Notes under the pieces: model-generated
Databases searched by the model: none
What the model saw: only the letters and a program-made list of their open reading frames with translations
What the model was told of the DNA's origin: nothing
Program-made: the position numbers and the translations under genes
NCBI GenBank assembly: GCA_037176725.1
Contig: JAZBRS010000075.1
Location: 71,426,001-71,490,000, forward strand
Origin: Posidonia oceanica
Lineage: Eukaryota; Streptophyta; Magnoliopsida; Alismatales; Posidoniaceae
Direction: 5' to 3'
DNA length: 64,000 nucleotides
Shown here: one piece after another, positions 1 through 11,340 of the stretch
How positions within the stretch are numbered: position 1 is the first letter of the stretch
Layout: each line of letters opens with the position of its first letter

Positions 1-395
1 ACCCACGATTCCATTCGTTCAAGCTGTTCGGTCAAATGGTTACAGTGGTTTCTGGCCATATTGGGCCTAGAGCTTTCCCGCTTATTACAGCATAGTGTTT
101 TCTGTCTTGTTTTGGACCAGCGGGCCGAGCTTTGATAAATAAGAATTGTTTTACATTTGATTTTCCTGGTTTGGCTTATTGGACTTCGGGAAAGATGTTT
201 TATTATTATATAATGATTATGTCGACCCGGATTTGGGGTTTTGACCGGTTTACGCCTTATTGTTGTTTTATGCCAGTTTTCTCGTGGTTTTTGCGAGGTG
301 TGTGCTGGGTGACAATTTCTGGTCACTCACATGTGTTTTATTGTAGTTTTTGTTGTAGGACAGATGATTAGCTGGTGTTGGTTCGTAATGCATAT
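1..395 (+). mobile_element. Left piece of an interrupted LTR, chromovirus-like
   Basis: This stretch resembles the 3' portion of the solo LTR that follows it. The segment around 296-345 (gtgtgctgggtgac, then a gap, then gtcactcac) matches 3571-3610 inside the solo LTR. It holds no plausible gene; the short frames in it are accidental. It is read as the left part of an older LTR whose right part resumes at 3851 after the nested insertion. The true left end lies outside the window. Confidence 0.55.
391..395. repeat. Target-site duplication CATAT, left copy
   Basis: CATAT immediately precedes the LTR start TGTAGCGACCC and is repeated exactly at 3846-3850 after the LTR end GGGTCGTTACA. A 5-bp direct duplication is the usual Ty3/gypsy integration footprint. 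Confidence 0.85.
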
Positions 396-440
396 TGTAG
401 CGACCCAGATTTTTGGTGGCATTTTAGACTAGATATTTAA

Positions 441-720
441 TCTGGAATCTGAGGGCGTTAGACACTGCGAATGCTACGTCTTATGTTAAATGCAAGAAAT
501 CCCGCATCCAACAGCTGGAATGCGGATTTTCTAGCCTCAGGGTGTTAGACGCTAGAGGGCTTGCATCTTATATTAGACGCAAGGAACCCCGTGTTCAACA
601 CCTGTATGTCGGTGCTCCTAGATTTATGAGTGTAAGACGCAGAATGTGGTGCGTCTTATGTAAGACGCATGGACAGATAGCGTGTAACGCTCTGAGTTGC
701 ACCAGCTACCTATATAAGGA
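441..720 (+). promoter_or_regulatory. LTR promoter region: palindromic motifs and TATA box
   Basis: A TATATAAG box lies at 711-718. Upstream, 441-690 is dense in half-sites TTAGACGC / GCGTCTTA. One perfect hairpin has 9-bp arms TGCGTCTTA (650-658) and TAAGACGCA (661-669) around TG. This is the expected place for U3 enhancer sequence; transcription start would be about 25-35 bp past the TATA box. Binding factors are unknown. Confidence 0.5.
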
Positions 721-1227
721 GTAAGTCTGTGGCTTCTTGGGGGTGTTTTCTTTCCCCTCTTCCTCTCCTTCTCTCCTGGCGATATGAGGGTGCTGCCGGT
801 GGTTTCTGGGTGCTTTTGGATGCTTGGAAAGATAGGATGAAAGAGGTGAGGCTGGGTTCTTGGATTCAAGTCTCTCTCTCTCTCTTTCTCTTCCCTATCC
901 CTTGATGGCACCCACAGACCCTCGAGGTTTTTGCTGTGCATGGGTTGTTGCAGGCTTGGTGGATGACCAGAGGATGCTCGAGGTGTGGTCAGAAGCTTGT
1001 GGGGAGCATTGGATCGTGATGGAGATTGCTGTGTTGGCTCGCCTCTTGGGTGCAAGGTACACACCCTGTTAGAAGATAATTGCATGCTTTGGTAGTGTGT
1101 TTTTATTACTTGCATGCCTTGAATATGTGGGTGTGGGTGTGCTTTTGCTTGGCATGAGGTTAGGAGGATTTTGGCATGCCTGTGAGGGAGGTTCTAGTTG
1201 AACCTCCTGATTCAGGGCGTTGGATGC

Positions 1228-1500
1228 ACACCTTGGTGCGTCCAACGTTAGACGCTAGCTGAGTTGCGTCTAACATCCTTGGTAATGCATGTTTCCCCTT
1301 TTTGAGTTAATTTGTATAGTTTTGGGAGTTGGAGTGTGGTTTGCATGTTTGTTTGTAGTTCCTTGTGGTATATGGTTGTTCTTTACTCAAGATGAGTAGA
1401 ATGTATATAGTTTTAGGAGATTTCAGTAAAGGTGTGAGCCTAGGGTGTTAGACGCACAAAGTGCTGCGTCTAACGTAAGACGCAGCACAGTGTGCGTCTT
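1228..1500. repeat. Palindromic GCGTCY-AACGT-RGACGC motifs
   Basis: Around 1231-1250 there is a near-palindrome GCGTCCAACGTTAGACGC. At 1461-1488 an 11-bp perfect inverted repeat (GTGCTGCGTCT / AGACGCAGCAC) flanks AACGTA, and further half-sites follow to 1500. The same motif class recurs in other elements of the window. Confidence 0.7.
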
Positions 1501-2261
1501 ACACTTCAGGACTGATTTTCCAGCCCTTTTCCCAAGGGAGTGGCTTTGGTGTTGTGTTAATCTGGTAGGTAATATTATGGCACAATAATGATTAGGATAA
1601 TCATTAGAATGATATAAGGAATGCCTAAAATGCAATTAGCAAGATTCCTCGAGAACTATGTTTAGTATAAAAGCCTATAGAACTTAGAAATGTTAAGTTC
1701 GCCCTTAAATGGTTTAGTTGGACTTTAGAGTTGATATTTAACTCTAGGTTTAGTTATGACTAAGTGTTTGGTTGGTGTCCGGCCTTGTAAGTCAAACGGG
1801 ACTTCGAGACTGTTGTTCCGCCTTGAGTGCGGTGTTCCGTGCAATGTTTGGCGCGATGTCCTGTGGTGTTTTGATATATGATGTTTAATGGCTTTTAAAA
1901 GTATTTTTAAAAGGAAAGATGGATAAGGTTTTCAAATGATATTTAAAGGATTTCGAATGGTTTTCCAAAGGATGTTTTGGAAAGAAAATGCATTGGTTTT
2001 GTAAAGATTTTGGAAAGGTTTTCACTGTGACTTTGGTTGTGGACCGGGACTTAGGCACTGGCCGGCCTTGCAAGGACGACTGATACCCCTAGGGTCATGA
2101 GCTGTTTGCCAAGGTAAGGTCCGTGTGCTTGTTGTGGGCCAAGACTCCAAGGTGAGTGTAGCCTGGACCCGTGGATGTGACTACAATCCTCAAGAATGCG
2201 ACTACACTCTGCGGTGTGTTGGACACGTCACCGGGGTTGAGGTCTGTGGGATCGAGGTGCC

Positions 2262-2575
2262 AGCTGTACCTAGTGTATCGTGGCAGCGGACTCAGGAGGT
2301 ATGACACTCCTGCGTAGCTATCATGATACCCTGGTTGTTACGGGTACCGAGGCGTGTGGGTGTCGGTTGTACCTAATGTATCGTGGCAGCAGACTCGGGA
2401 GGTATGATATTCCTATGTAGCTGTCATGATACCCTGGTTGTTACAGGTACCGAGGCTTGTGGGTGCCGACTGTACCTAGTGTATCGTGGTAGCGGACTCG
2501 AGAGGTATGATACTCCTGCGTAGCTGTCGTGATACCCTGGTTGTTACGGATACCGAGACTTGTGGGTGCTAGCTG
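2262..2575. repeat. Tandem repeat, 103-bp unit, 3 copies
   Basis: The landmark tgtacctaRtgtatcgtgg occurs at 2265, 2368 and 2471, giving an exact 103-bp period. Each unit also carries GGTATGA and TCATGATACC-like arms and the phrase ccctggttgttac. It lies inside the solo LTR. Confidence 0.85.
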
Positions 2576-3845
2576 AGCCTAGGGGTGAGGAGCCTCTAGT
2601 GGTTCGAAGCACTGAGTTTTGGACGCCGATAAAGCATACCCTGTGGTTTGTCCTCAAAGGGGACAGCTTGCCCAGGTGGGGTGAGCGGCTTTCCCAGGTG
2701 GGGTTAGCCTTTTAAGGGTCCTTCTGGTGAGAGGACGCCGTGACGGGCAGACTCCTCCACAGGGTGGCTGTCCGTGGCAGTGCCGTGAGTGCGGGGGTGA
2801 GTCCCTGGCTACTACTTGAGGCCAGTGTCAGTACTTGGGCCTGAGTGACACGACACAAAGGGGTCCCGTCGAGGAGGTTGGACTTGAGGACGGATAGGTG
2901 CACCCTGTCCGTGGCAGTACAATGCATTTCGATAGCTGCTTGTGGCCAGAGTTTGCTTGTTTGTGTTTGTGGCCACGCCAATGAGGCGTAGGGCCTGTGC
3001 TATTTCAGGCGCTGTAGCTTTGCGGGTCCTGGTTCAGGAAATCAGGCCTTGGTCTAGAGTAGACCTTGTTTTACCGAGCGATAACTCGTTGGCTTTTGGT
3101 CCAGGATGGACCATGTGTTTTGCTAGGCTGTGTCTCAGTATTGTTTTGATTGTTGTGCGCCTATGAGGCGTTATTGTTTGGCCCTTGAGGCTCTGTGTTT
3201 GTTTGGCTTGGGTGTTTACTATGATGTGCATTCCGGATGCAATTGAGGCATCCAGACGCTGTTGGCTGTCTGGCCCACCCATTGAAGGCATGAGGCAAGG
3301 CTGTGAGTTGGTTTTGTGGTTTGTGCTTGATTTGGCTAGAGTGGCCATTTCAAGTATGCCTTTAATGATTTTAAAAGAGCATGCATATGATTTTGAAAGG
3401 AAAAGAGATAAATGGTGTGAAAGGCATTGTTTCATAGTTTTATTGCTTGTCGGGCAATGGTATGCTGCCCTGTTGTGGTGTTGGGGCATCCAGGTGGGGT
3501 GCCCGTGTTTGTTTGCCGTGGCGTGGTTACACCGGCTCCCTCAACACTGTTGGCTGAGTGGTTTAGGTGGGGTGTGTGCTGGGTGACCATTTTGTCTAGT
3601 CACTCACGTGTGCTTTGGTTTGCGTGTTTCTGCAGGTGCAGGATAGGTGATGTTTGCTTGCTAGTTCACATAGGAGGAGTCATGCTGCCACACATAAGGG
3701 TTTCTGGATGAGTAAGTTAGCTTTATTTATTGTTGCTTTATTGCATTGTGAGAATTTAGCTTTATAGTTCATAAATGCCAATAAAAGATAATAAAAATGA
3801 AAAATCTGGTTAGGTTGAGAGGTAGCGATTGGGTGGGTCGTTACA

Positions 3846-3850
3846 CATAT
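3846..3850. repeat. Target-site duplication CATAT, right copy
   Basis: Exact match to 391-395 directly after the LTR terminus TTACA. Confidence 0.85.
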
Positions 3851-3996
3851 AGTCGGAGTCACGTAGCTGTCCATTGCAGGGTCCATACACAGATTTTTGT
3901 TGTTTAGCCCGTAGATAATTGTATATGTAACAATTATTTATGTTTTAATTTTGTTTGGGCTATTGGAATGTGTTGGTAGCGACTCAGGTCGTTACA
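3851..3996 (+). mobile_element. Right piece and 3' end of the interrupted outer LTR
   Basis: It ends in ggtagcgactcaggtcgttaca, close in form to the solo LTR end, so the outer LTR is read as stopping at 3996. What follows (gtggatctcatt) is not a primer-binding site, so this is either a 3' LTR or another solo LTR. Confidence 0.5.
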
Positions 3997-4038
3997 GTGG
4001 ATCTCATTCATAAGTGTATTGATACTTACTAGTAATGC

Positions 4039-4713
4039 CTACGCACACCCCAGGCAGTACAATCTTTGATTATCCAAACTGTTAATCAAAATTGAATGGG
4101 AATAGCTTGCCCAATTGAATTTATGAATTGTATCCAAATTATGTATACATTTCAATACTATAGGACTAATTCCTGAAGAAGAATCCGGCATAATAAAGGA
4201 TGACAAAATAAGTGCAATCCATAGTTTGACAATTACATCAACAGTAACAATAAATTTCCCATGACAAATGTCTCTCAATTTCCTTTCAATGTCCCATTTT
4301 TTTATTCATGTATGGTGTCTGAAAAGCTCATCCAGCTCAGAGGTATCATTCATCGAAACTTTAATGGCTTCAATGTCTATTCCTCCATTTGGAATGTTGA
4401 GGATGGACTGTAGGTCAGACACTGTGAATTGGATCTTTCTTTCACCGATGTAGAAGAAGCCTTCACTATGATACTGTGATATAAGTTTAGCTAAATCGGT
4501 TGTTATCACTTTGCAAGGAGGCATGCCATAAAAGTGTCCAAATGGTGTACTCTTGATCATGTAGACTACTTCATCACTGAATGACACACTTCTCATGAAT
4601 TTTATATATGAGTGGGCCACACACCTATGTTGGCCTACAAGCATTAGATATTTATAAATTAGTATATTGAGTAGTAAAACTAAAATTATAAGATTATTGA
4701 CTAGTAATACCAA
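4039..4713 (-). pseudogene. Plant-mobile-domain / DUF1985-like gene fragment
   Basis: One minus-strand frame runs from about 4636 down to 4039, interrupted by a single TGA at 4306-4308. Seen residues include IKSTPFGHFYGMP, FFYIGERKIQFTVSDLQ, and, after the stop, LWIALILSSFIMPDSS and HKFNWASYSHSILI. This order (PFG segment, FxxG...FT..DLQ.IL, then a hydrophobic L.P stretch and a NW segment) resembles the plant proteins often annotated as plant mobile domain or DUF1985, many of them transposon-associated. A T-rich tract ending in TAG at about 4637 looks like a splice acceptor. The downstream part is cut off by the LTR ending at 3996. No function is claimed. Confidence 0.5.
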
Positions 4714-4893
4714 TAAAAAAGGTGTTGGGGTTCAAACATTTTGTCTCTATTTCTTCTAGCGCAGAATCAGACGCATGCTCCTCTTCATCTTTGTGGGCTC
4801 CTGTTTTTTTTTTTTTTTGGGGAAAAAAATGATGTAGTTATATCAAAGGACAAGGACAACAGTTGTATAGAAAAAACTAAATTTTCTATTGGT

Positions 4894-5082
4894 CTAACCT
4901 CTTGTTGTAAGTGATTCTTGTGCAATGTCTTTATCTTTCGAATTTTTCACTGTTGTCTTCATAACACTCCTTATAATTCTAGGAGTACCATGCTTATCCT
5001 TTTCCATTTCTTGGGTGATTCGTAGATTGAAGGTTTCGTTGTCCATGCCTTCTTTATAAAAAAATGTAGAAAACATCGACAT
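4894..5082 (-). pseudogene. Possible upstream exon of the 4039-4713 fragment
   Basis: A 62-residue minus-strand frame beginning MSMFSTFFYKEGMD and rich in charged residues. It ends at AAGAG followed by GTTAGA, a fair splice donor, facing the acceptor near 4637 across a T-rich interval of about 260 bp. That arrangement fits a first exon of the same broken gene, but the peptide itself is not recognised. Confidence 0.25.
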
Positions 5083-6056
5083 TGAATGTTTTCAAGTTAT
5101 CATATAGATAGTAACACAAAAAATAAGAAATCGTAGAAACAATGATATACTATATTTAGTAATACTGGTTGCATGTCGTATTTTACTATTTGATATAAGA
5201 AATAAGAATGATCTGTAGGGATTCTTAATCTTTTTTGCTTCCTCAATTTCGATCTCACATTTTCCCCCCTATTTTACTATAATACGCTTTCCACTACAAA
5301 AGATGATAAAAAGATTGTATTACCTATTTCCTTTGACAGAGATCTTGGAAGAAGTTGATGTTTTTGAATATCGGAAAATAGGAACTATGACTACCTTGTC
5401 GATCTTGATGCCGTCATTTGTTTCTGGTACTGTAGTGCTGGAGATCGACAACTAGTTTTTCTGGCTTTTGCTGGAGATAGGAACAAGAGATTGAGTAGCG
5501 TTCCTGTGAAATGTGACAGAAGAAGTTGGGTTAGTGGGAGAGAGAAGCTTGCGTAAAATCAGTTGCTTGAGTTATTAATGCTAATTTGAGGTCGTCATTT
5601 ATGAGTAAAGGCGGTTGGTAAAATGTGTTTTACTTTTTTATTTTTTGTTTGAATTTTGAATTTACGTGAAACATGTTATTGGGTATCGTGGTTTTTAGGT
5701 TGTAGCTGTTTTTCATGATCATCAAGTAAACTAATGTAAGGCTAGGATTAGTCCTCATTTACACTTATTTTACGATAGGAAGCAAGAGAAATGCTCCATA
5801 TATATATATATATATAGGGAGTATATCTGGTACATCTTCTCTCATAATCCCCTTAAATAGGGCTACATCCTAGTCATCTATCACTAAATCCATCAGTAAT
5901 TAATTTATATTAAAAATCACAAACCACAATAACAAAACCACCATAGATTACAAATTCAAAATTTAAAAAGAAATCCAAATTAGTAAAGGACCACTGATGA
6001 CAACTACTAATACCTACCTTTCCCTCAATTCCCACTCCCTTGATTTTCTCCCTAAT
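5083..6056. other. AT-rich low-copy-looking DNA, no gene seen
   Basis: No open frame of interest and no LTR ends. It would be upstream of the minus-strand fragment. It contains a (TA)n run and ends at the element 1 insertion site. Confidence 0.5.
5798..5816. repeat. (TA)n microsatellite
   Basis: About nine TA dinucleotides in an uninterrupted run. Confidence 0.9.
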
Positions 6057-6061
6057 AACTG
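6057..6061. repeat. Target-site duplication AACTG, left copy (element 1)
   Basis: AACTG lies directly before the 5' LTR start TGTTGACACC and is repeated at 33283-33287 directly after the 3' LTR end TTACTACA. Confidence 0.9.
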
Positions 6062-8519
6062 TGTTGACACCCCATTTCGACAAGGCCGAATTGGCAGGTC
6101 TCTCTGGCGGCTAGGAAAAAACCCAAAATTACACCTTTCTCCTCACCCTTCCTTTCAAATCAAAACTCCACCTCAAACCTCAAAACCAAACCTAGAACCA
6201 CACCTATTTTCTAACCCACAAAACCACCCCAAAACCCTCTCAAAACCTTACCCTGAAACCATCCAAGACCTTACCCTAAAACCATCCAAATACAAGTCCA
6301 AATCCACACCTCTCCCTCTCTCTTTCCCTCCAAAACAAGCCCAAACTCAACCTAGGATTACACCCCTTTCCCGAACCCAAAAACTAACCAAAAACCATAG
6401 GAAAACTCACCATCCCTGACTTAACAAACCCACCAAAAATCCTAGAAACGTTCAAACCAAAACCACCCCCAAAAATCCTAGGAAACTTAGGCAAAACTAC
6501 CATTTTTCTACACCTCAAAACCCTTCCAAAACTTTCTCAAAACCAAACCAAAACCCTAGGTCTAAGACTAGAGACCCTAGACTACACACCCAGCAAATTT
6601 CACTCCTTTTTGAAACCTCTAAGACCTCCATTTACCCAAATTATCCTTTTCTCTCTCCTGGATTATTCTTTTCTCTCTCCTCTCTCTCTCTCCTGATTAT
6701 CATCCTTCTTTTCACCCCCTTTTCTCCCTCTTTTTAGTCTGGCTGTGGGCCCCCCTTGTGCTCCTATCTGTTCTCAATCTTATTCCTATTTTTATCTTAT
6801 TTTTACCATTTTCTTTGATTTTCAAAAAATTATTTTCCTTCAACTCCTCTCTTTCCTATTTATCCCTCCATTTCTCCCTTTTCCTCTCCTTTCTAATTTC
6901 CTCTTCTCCTCTCTTACTAAACCCCTAAAAAACCTTTAAAAACATTTAAAACTCTAAAACAAAAGAGAAACAAGTCAAAATCCTAAAAATAAATAATTAA
7001 AAACTTAAACAAACAATCAAAAACAAAAACCTAACTAAATCCAATTAAAAAAGGAAATTGAGAATGCAAGTTAAAAAATGCAAAACAAACAAAAATAAAA
7101 TGCTATAAAATCAAAGAAAAAACCAAGATATAATCAAAACAAGCTAGAGTAAAAACCCTACTAAAAACAATCAAAAAAACAAATCCTAAAAAGAAAGAAA
7201 ACAACTTAAAATACTAAGACAAGTAATCAAAAAAAGGAGGAAAACTTAACTTAACAATTCTAAAAGAAACAATTTGAAAACTTAATTGAAACAAACAATC
7301 AAAAATTTGAAAACGCTTAATTAAACAAGAAAACTTAACTAAAAAATATTAAAAGAATCCAACAAACAAAATCGAATTTAAAACAAAACTTAAACAAAAC
7401 CTTAAAAAAAAAAGGATTAAAATCAAAGGCTAAAACTCTCCCTAATTAATTTAAAAACAACCTTTAAAAAACCTAATCAAAAATTCCAAAGACTTAACAA
7501 GAAAAACATAACTAAAAGACAATTTAAAAACTTAACAAACATTTAAACAAAAATCAAAAACCATTTAAAGAAAACTCAAAATCCTAATCAAAACTAAAAC
7601 TCCTTAATCCTAAAATCCTAATTAAAAACAACCATTAAAAAACCAAATCTAAAAATCCTAACTTGGGCAATCACCTTAAAGTCTTTTTATTTTTATTCTC
7701 ATTTTATTTTATTTTTATTCCTTTTCATCCATCTTCTTTCTCCTCTTTCTTTCTTTTTCTTCCTTCTTCCCTTTCTTTTCTACCTCTCCCTCTTTTGGTC
7801 CAGCCCATCTAATCCAACTCTTCCCCTCCTTCTTTCCTTCTTTCTTTATTTCATTTCTTTTTCCCAAGCCCACAGCCCATGCGTTTTCCTCTTCTCCTCC
7901 TTCCTTCTCTTCTTCTTCTTCTCTTCTTCTCCTCCTCTCACAGCAAAACGACAGACCTCCTTCTTCTTTTTCAAACCTCCACCTGACATCCCATGGACTT
8001 CCCTCCATCACTCCCCATACCCTGTGGCCGAAGACCAACACAACAACCCCTTCCATGCTCTGCCATTGATGGCAGAAACCCATTCCTTTGACCTCAGACC
8101 CCATTGAATTCAGTGGAGAGGGAGGGGATCAAAACGGTTTTTTCCTCTTCACAACCCTTTTTTTTTGGACACACACTCAAGCCTAGAACCTCCACCTTCC
8201 TTTCCTCACTTCCAGAAGCCAAAAACCATTAGGAATCACCCCTGAAACGACCCCTCCAAAGCTTAGCACCCAACACCTTCCAAAACGACTTTCCTCATTG
8301 CAAATCCACCACTACAAGCCTCCTAAAATCCCAGAACTTGGCACTTAGACTCACCAAGTAACCACCTTCCCGAGCCACCCAAAATCGCATCCTGAAACCT
8401 CCCACACTCCTCACATTCCACTACAAACACTTGGGTTCCATTTTTGCCCGAAAACTTCAAACCTCCATAACTCCCTCCACACTCAGTGGAATCCACTTTC
8501 GTTTCCTCCCACGCACTCC

Positions 8520-9091
8520 CCAGACAACCACCTAGCCGCCCGTACCCTTGGCTCGGCCTGGAACGCCGCACATCGCCGTACCCACCTCGGCCTTCGTAGT
8601 AAGAGTCCTGCTGAACCAGATCTTGCACCGGGCCGTGGAGCTTGCTTCTAGAAGCTCCGTCATCCTCCTTGGACCTCCGGCGACGTCCCCGAGCATCCCC
8701 CGCACCAGCAGCTGCCGCACATCGCCGTCTCCACCTCCCTCCGGCCGGCCGAAAGTCACCTAGGTGGGTGGCCCTCTCCAGCGTGCGCAGCGGCCGAAAT
8801 CACCCTCCTCCGGATTCTCCTCTTCCTCCTCTAGCTCCTCGGCCTTTCCCCGAGGGTTTTCGTCGCCTGTGCCGCCCACACGAGCTCGCCGAAGTCCCTT
8901 TCTTCTCCGGCGCCGGTCGCCGGCGCTCCGACTGCAACCGCACTCCCGCGAGCTTCCGCCGCCGCCGATGCCTCGCCGGGCCTCCCTCGCCTCCACACGA
9001 GCTCGCCGAACTCCTCCGCACCCTTCCCACGCCGCGTCGACACCTCCTCCACCGATCCAGATCAGCCGCTGACGAGCTCCGGCAACCCCCT
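8520..9091 (+). other. GC-rich exon-like block in the LTR
   Basis: A block rich in cggcg and cctcc words stands out from the AT-rich LTR. It ends in CCCCCT followed by GTAAGC at 9092, a good splice donor. The next 965 bp are T-rich like a plant intron and end in TTCACAG at 10056. The block is preserved in the 3' LTR (about 29824-30396). It could be a leader exon of the element transcript or a captured gene 5' end. The overlapping frames on both strands reflect GC bias. Confidence 0.35.
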
Positions 9092-10056
9092 GTAAGCAAC
9101 CATCTACCTACTGTTCTTTTTTTTTTTTTTACTTAGTTCATTTACTTGCATTGCATTGCTGTCGTTATAACTTTTTAATATTGCATATAAGTCCTGATCA
9201 GTTTAAGATTCGTTTTATTTTGATTGAAATCATGTTGAATTGCAATTAATGTCTACATTCCTGCCTATTTGCACTGTCATCCACATGCTGTTTATTTTCT
9301 TTTATTGTCTTTTAAATTAAGTCCTGCATGTTTCTGTTATTACACATTGGTCCTCTGTTGTTGTGATTTAATCTTGTTTCTTTAGATCTAGTCCAGTAAG
9401 TTGCCATATTTGCATATCACCCCGTTCTTGGTTCAACATGGCTTGCTATGCTTTATTGTTTGCCCCAGCATGTTTTTATTTTTGCAATTAGGTCCTTTAG
9501 TTGTTAAATGCCATTTAAATGCTTGCTGTTATCTTATTAAATTGCTGTTAAGTCCTGATCTTTGCATTATTTGCATCATGGACCTCTGATCTGTTATCAA
9601 GCATTCTGTTTGCATCCTTCATTCACTGCATTGCATGCTTAGCTCTTGCTTCCTGATTTTGCACATAGGTCCTCTGCATCATGCATAGCATGCATTTAGC
9701 TTGCATTTTTCTTACAAAATTGCATTTCAACCCCTGCATGTTTTAAAATTGCATATAGATCCTCCATATGATTGCAAAGCCTATTCCAGTGCATGTTTAC
9801 CTTATTAGGTTGCATTTTGAACCCTGCATCTTGCAAAATTGCATTCAGACCCCTAAGCTTTCAAAAATCTTGCATAAAAAGCCCCGAACTTTTCAAAATC
9901 TTTGCATTTAGACCCTCATTCTTTCAAAAATTGCATTTAAGTCCCTAATTTTCTGAAAAATCATCCTTAGGTCTTTTCTTGCATTTTGCATGCATTGCAC
10001 TCATGCATTCTGGCATTCCTTGCACACACTTAAACACCCTTAGCTCCCATTCACAG

Positions 10057-10259
10057 GGGAGGACCTGTTTTGCACACCCCTAGGACCTCCTTTACACTTA
10101 GATCCATTCTTCTCCCCTGTTCTAGCCCCTCTGCCTTGAAGCTGGAATATCTTCCGATCCGGCCGTTGGATCTTCTCAACCAAGCTACCTGGACGACCCC
10201 GGCGGAGCGCTCTTCAGCATGGACCAAGAAGATCTCAGATCAGGCTTCAGATTTCCCAG
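10057..10259 (+). other. Exon-like segment with canonical AG/GT borders in the LTR
   Basis: A 203-bp segment lies between cattcacag (ending 10056) and the consensus donor cccag/GTAAGT (10260). The copy in the 3' LTR (31362-31564) has the same length and borders. It may be a second leader exon. No protein is recognised in it. Confidence 0.35.
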
Positions 10260-10729
10260 GTAAGTCCTCCTGAACCCCTGCACAGCATTCATTTGCACAC
10301 CATTTGCGTTGCATGCATCGTTTTCGCTTTCTGTTTCCTCGAACATGTAGAACAGGACTTCCTCCTCTTATCTATCAGCTCTGCTCCCCTTTTTCACGTA
10401 TTCCCAAGTGGTTTGTGTTGTGTTTCCCCTGGATTCACCACTAATTACGACTTTCTTCCCCTTTTTTCACGATCTGATCGCACTGCGAGCTTTGGGCAGC
10501 GTGCGAGAAATATCGTGGGACGGTTTAGTGGGAAACAGTTGCAGAATGGTGGTGATCCTTCCACTTGCTTATTTTCCCCATTGTACGTCTTCACACCTAC
10601 TCTGCGTGGCCCTTAGACAGTGTCTGTTCTCACACACGCACTGTTTGCTTCTCCTTTCGCTTCTCTTGTCCTCTCCCTTTGCATTTGCATCTGCATGGCT
10701 TTGTCGATGTTTTATTCCGCTTCGCTTCG

Positions 10730-11340
10730 GGCACCGTTTCGCGTGCCCGCCTCTTCCTTGGCACCGTTTCGCGTGCCCGCTTTGTCTTGGCACCGTTTTG
10801 CGTGCCCGCTCTGCTTTTGGCACCGTTTCGCGTGCCCGCTTTGTTTTTGGCACTGTTTCGCGTGCCCGCTTGCCCTTGGAACAGTTTTGCGTGCCCACTC
10901 TGCTTTTGGCACCGTTTTGCGTGCCCACTTTGCTCTTGGCACTGTTTCGCGTGCCCGCTTTGCCCTTGGCACCATTTTGCGTGCCCGCTTCGTTTTCTGG
11001 CACCGTTTTGCGTGCCCGCTTTGCTTTTGGCACCGTTTTGCGTGCCTGCTTTGTCTTGGCACCGTTTTGCGTGCCCGCCCTGCTTTTGGCACCGTTTCGC
11101 GTGCCCGCTTTGCTCTTGGCACCGTTTTGCGTGCCCGCTTCGTTTTCTGGCACCGTTTTGCGAGCCCGCTTTGCTTTTGGCACCGTTTCGCGTGCCCGCT
11201 CTGTCTCTTGCAACATTTTGCGCACTGTTTTGCTTTCTTGCACCGTTTTGCGTGCCGCTTTGCTTTCTCACATTGCTTTGCATGTCGATCTTGTTTTCTT
11301 GCATCGTTTTGCGTGTTGCTTCCACTTCTCGCATTGTTTT
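10730..11340. repeat. LTR minisatellite, about 30-bp hairpin unit (5' LTR)
   Basis: About 16 regular copies followed by several degenerate ones. The unit is GGCACCGTTTYGCGTGCCCG plus a variable CT-rich tail of about 10 bp. Each unit holds the inverted repeat GGCAC...GTGCC. Long frames on both strands through this region are repeat artefacts. Confidence 0.92.

Larger units (their letters stand above)
396..3845 (+). mobile_element. Solo LTR, long Tekay/Del-like Ty3/gypsy type
   Basis: The 3450-bp segment starts with TGTAGCGACCC and ends with GGGTCGTTACA, nearly perfect inverted termini with the canonical TG...CA ends. It is flanked by CATAT on both sides. No second LTR, primer site, polypurine tract or coding domain lies inside, so it is a solo LTR left by LTR-LTR recombination rather than a whole element. 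A TATA box at 711-718 sets the orientation. LTRs of 3-4 kb with TGTARCGACCC ends are typical of plant chromoviruses of the Tekay/Del group; that assignment is by general resemblance, not by a search. It carries palindromic GCGTCT-type motifs and a 103-bp tandem repeat, described separately. Confidence 0.85.

Noticed and set aside
132..371. 79-codon frame at the left edge
   Set aside because: Lies in LTR sequence that recurs, without the frame, within the solo LTR.
7715..8104. Glu/Lys-rich minus-strand frame, repeated at 29019-29408
   Set aside because: Translation of a pyrimidine-rich LTR stretch (cttctt, cctcc); low complexity.
8642..9136. Pro/Arg/Ser-rich frames of 70-160 codons in the GC-rich LTR block, and the copy at 29946-30554
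   Set aside because: Overlapping frames on both strands with GC-driven composition. The two copies differ in length because of a T-run indel. No motif.
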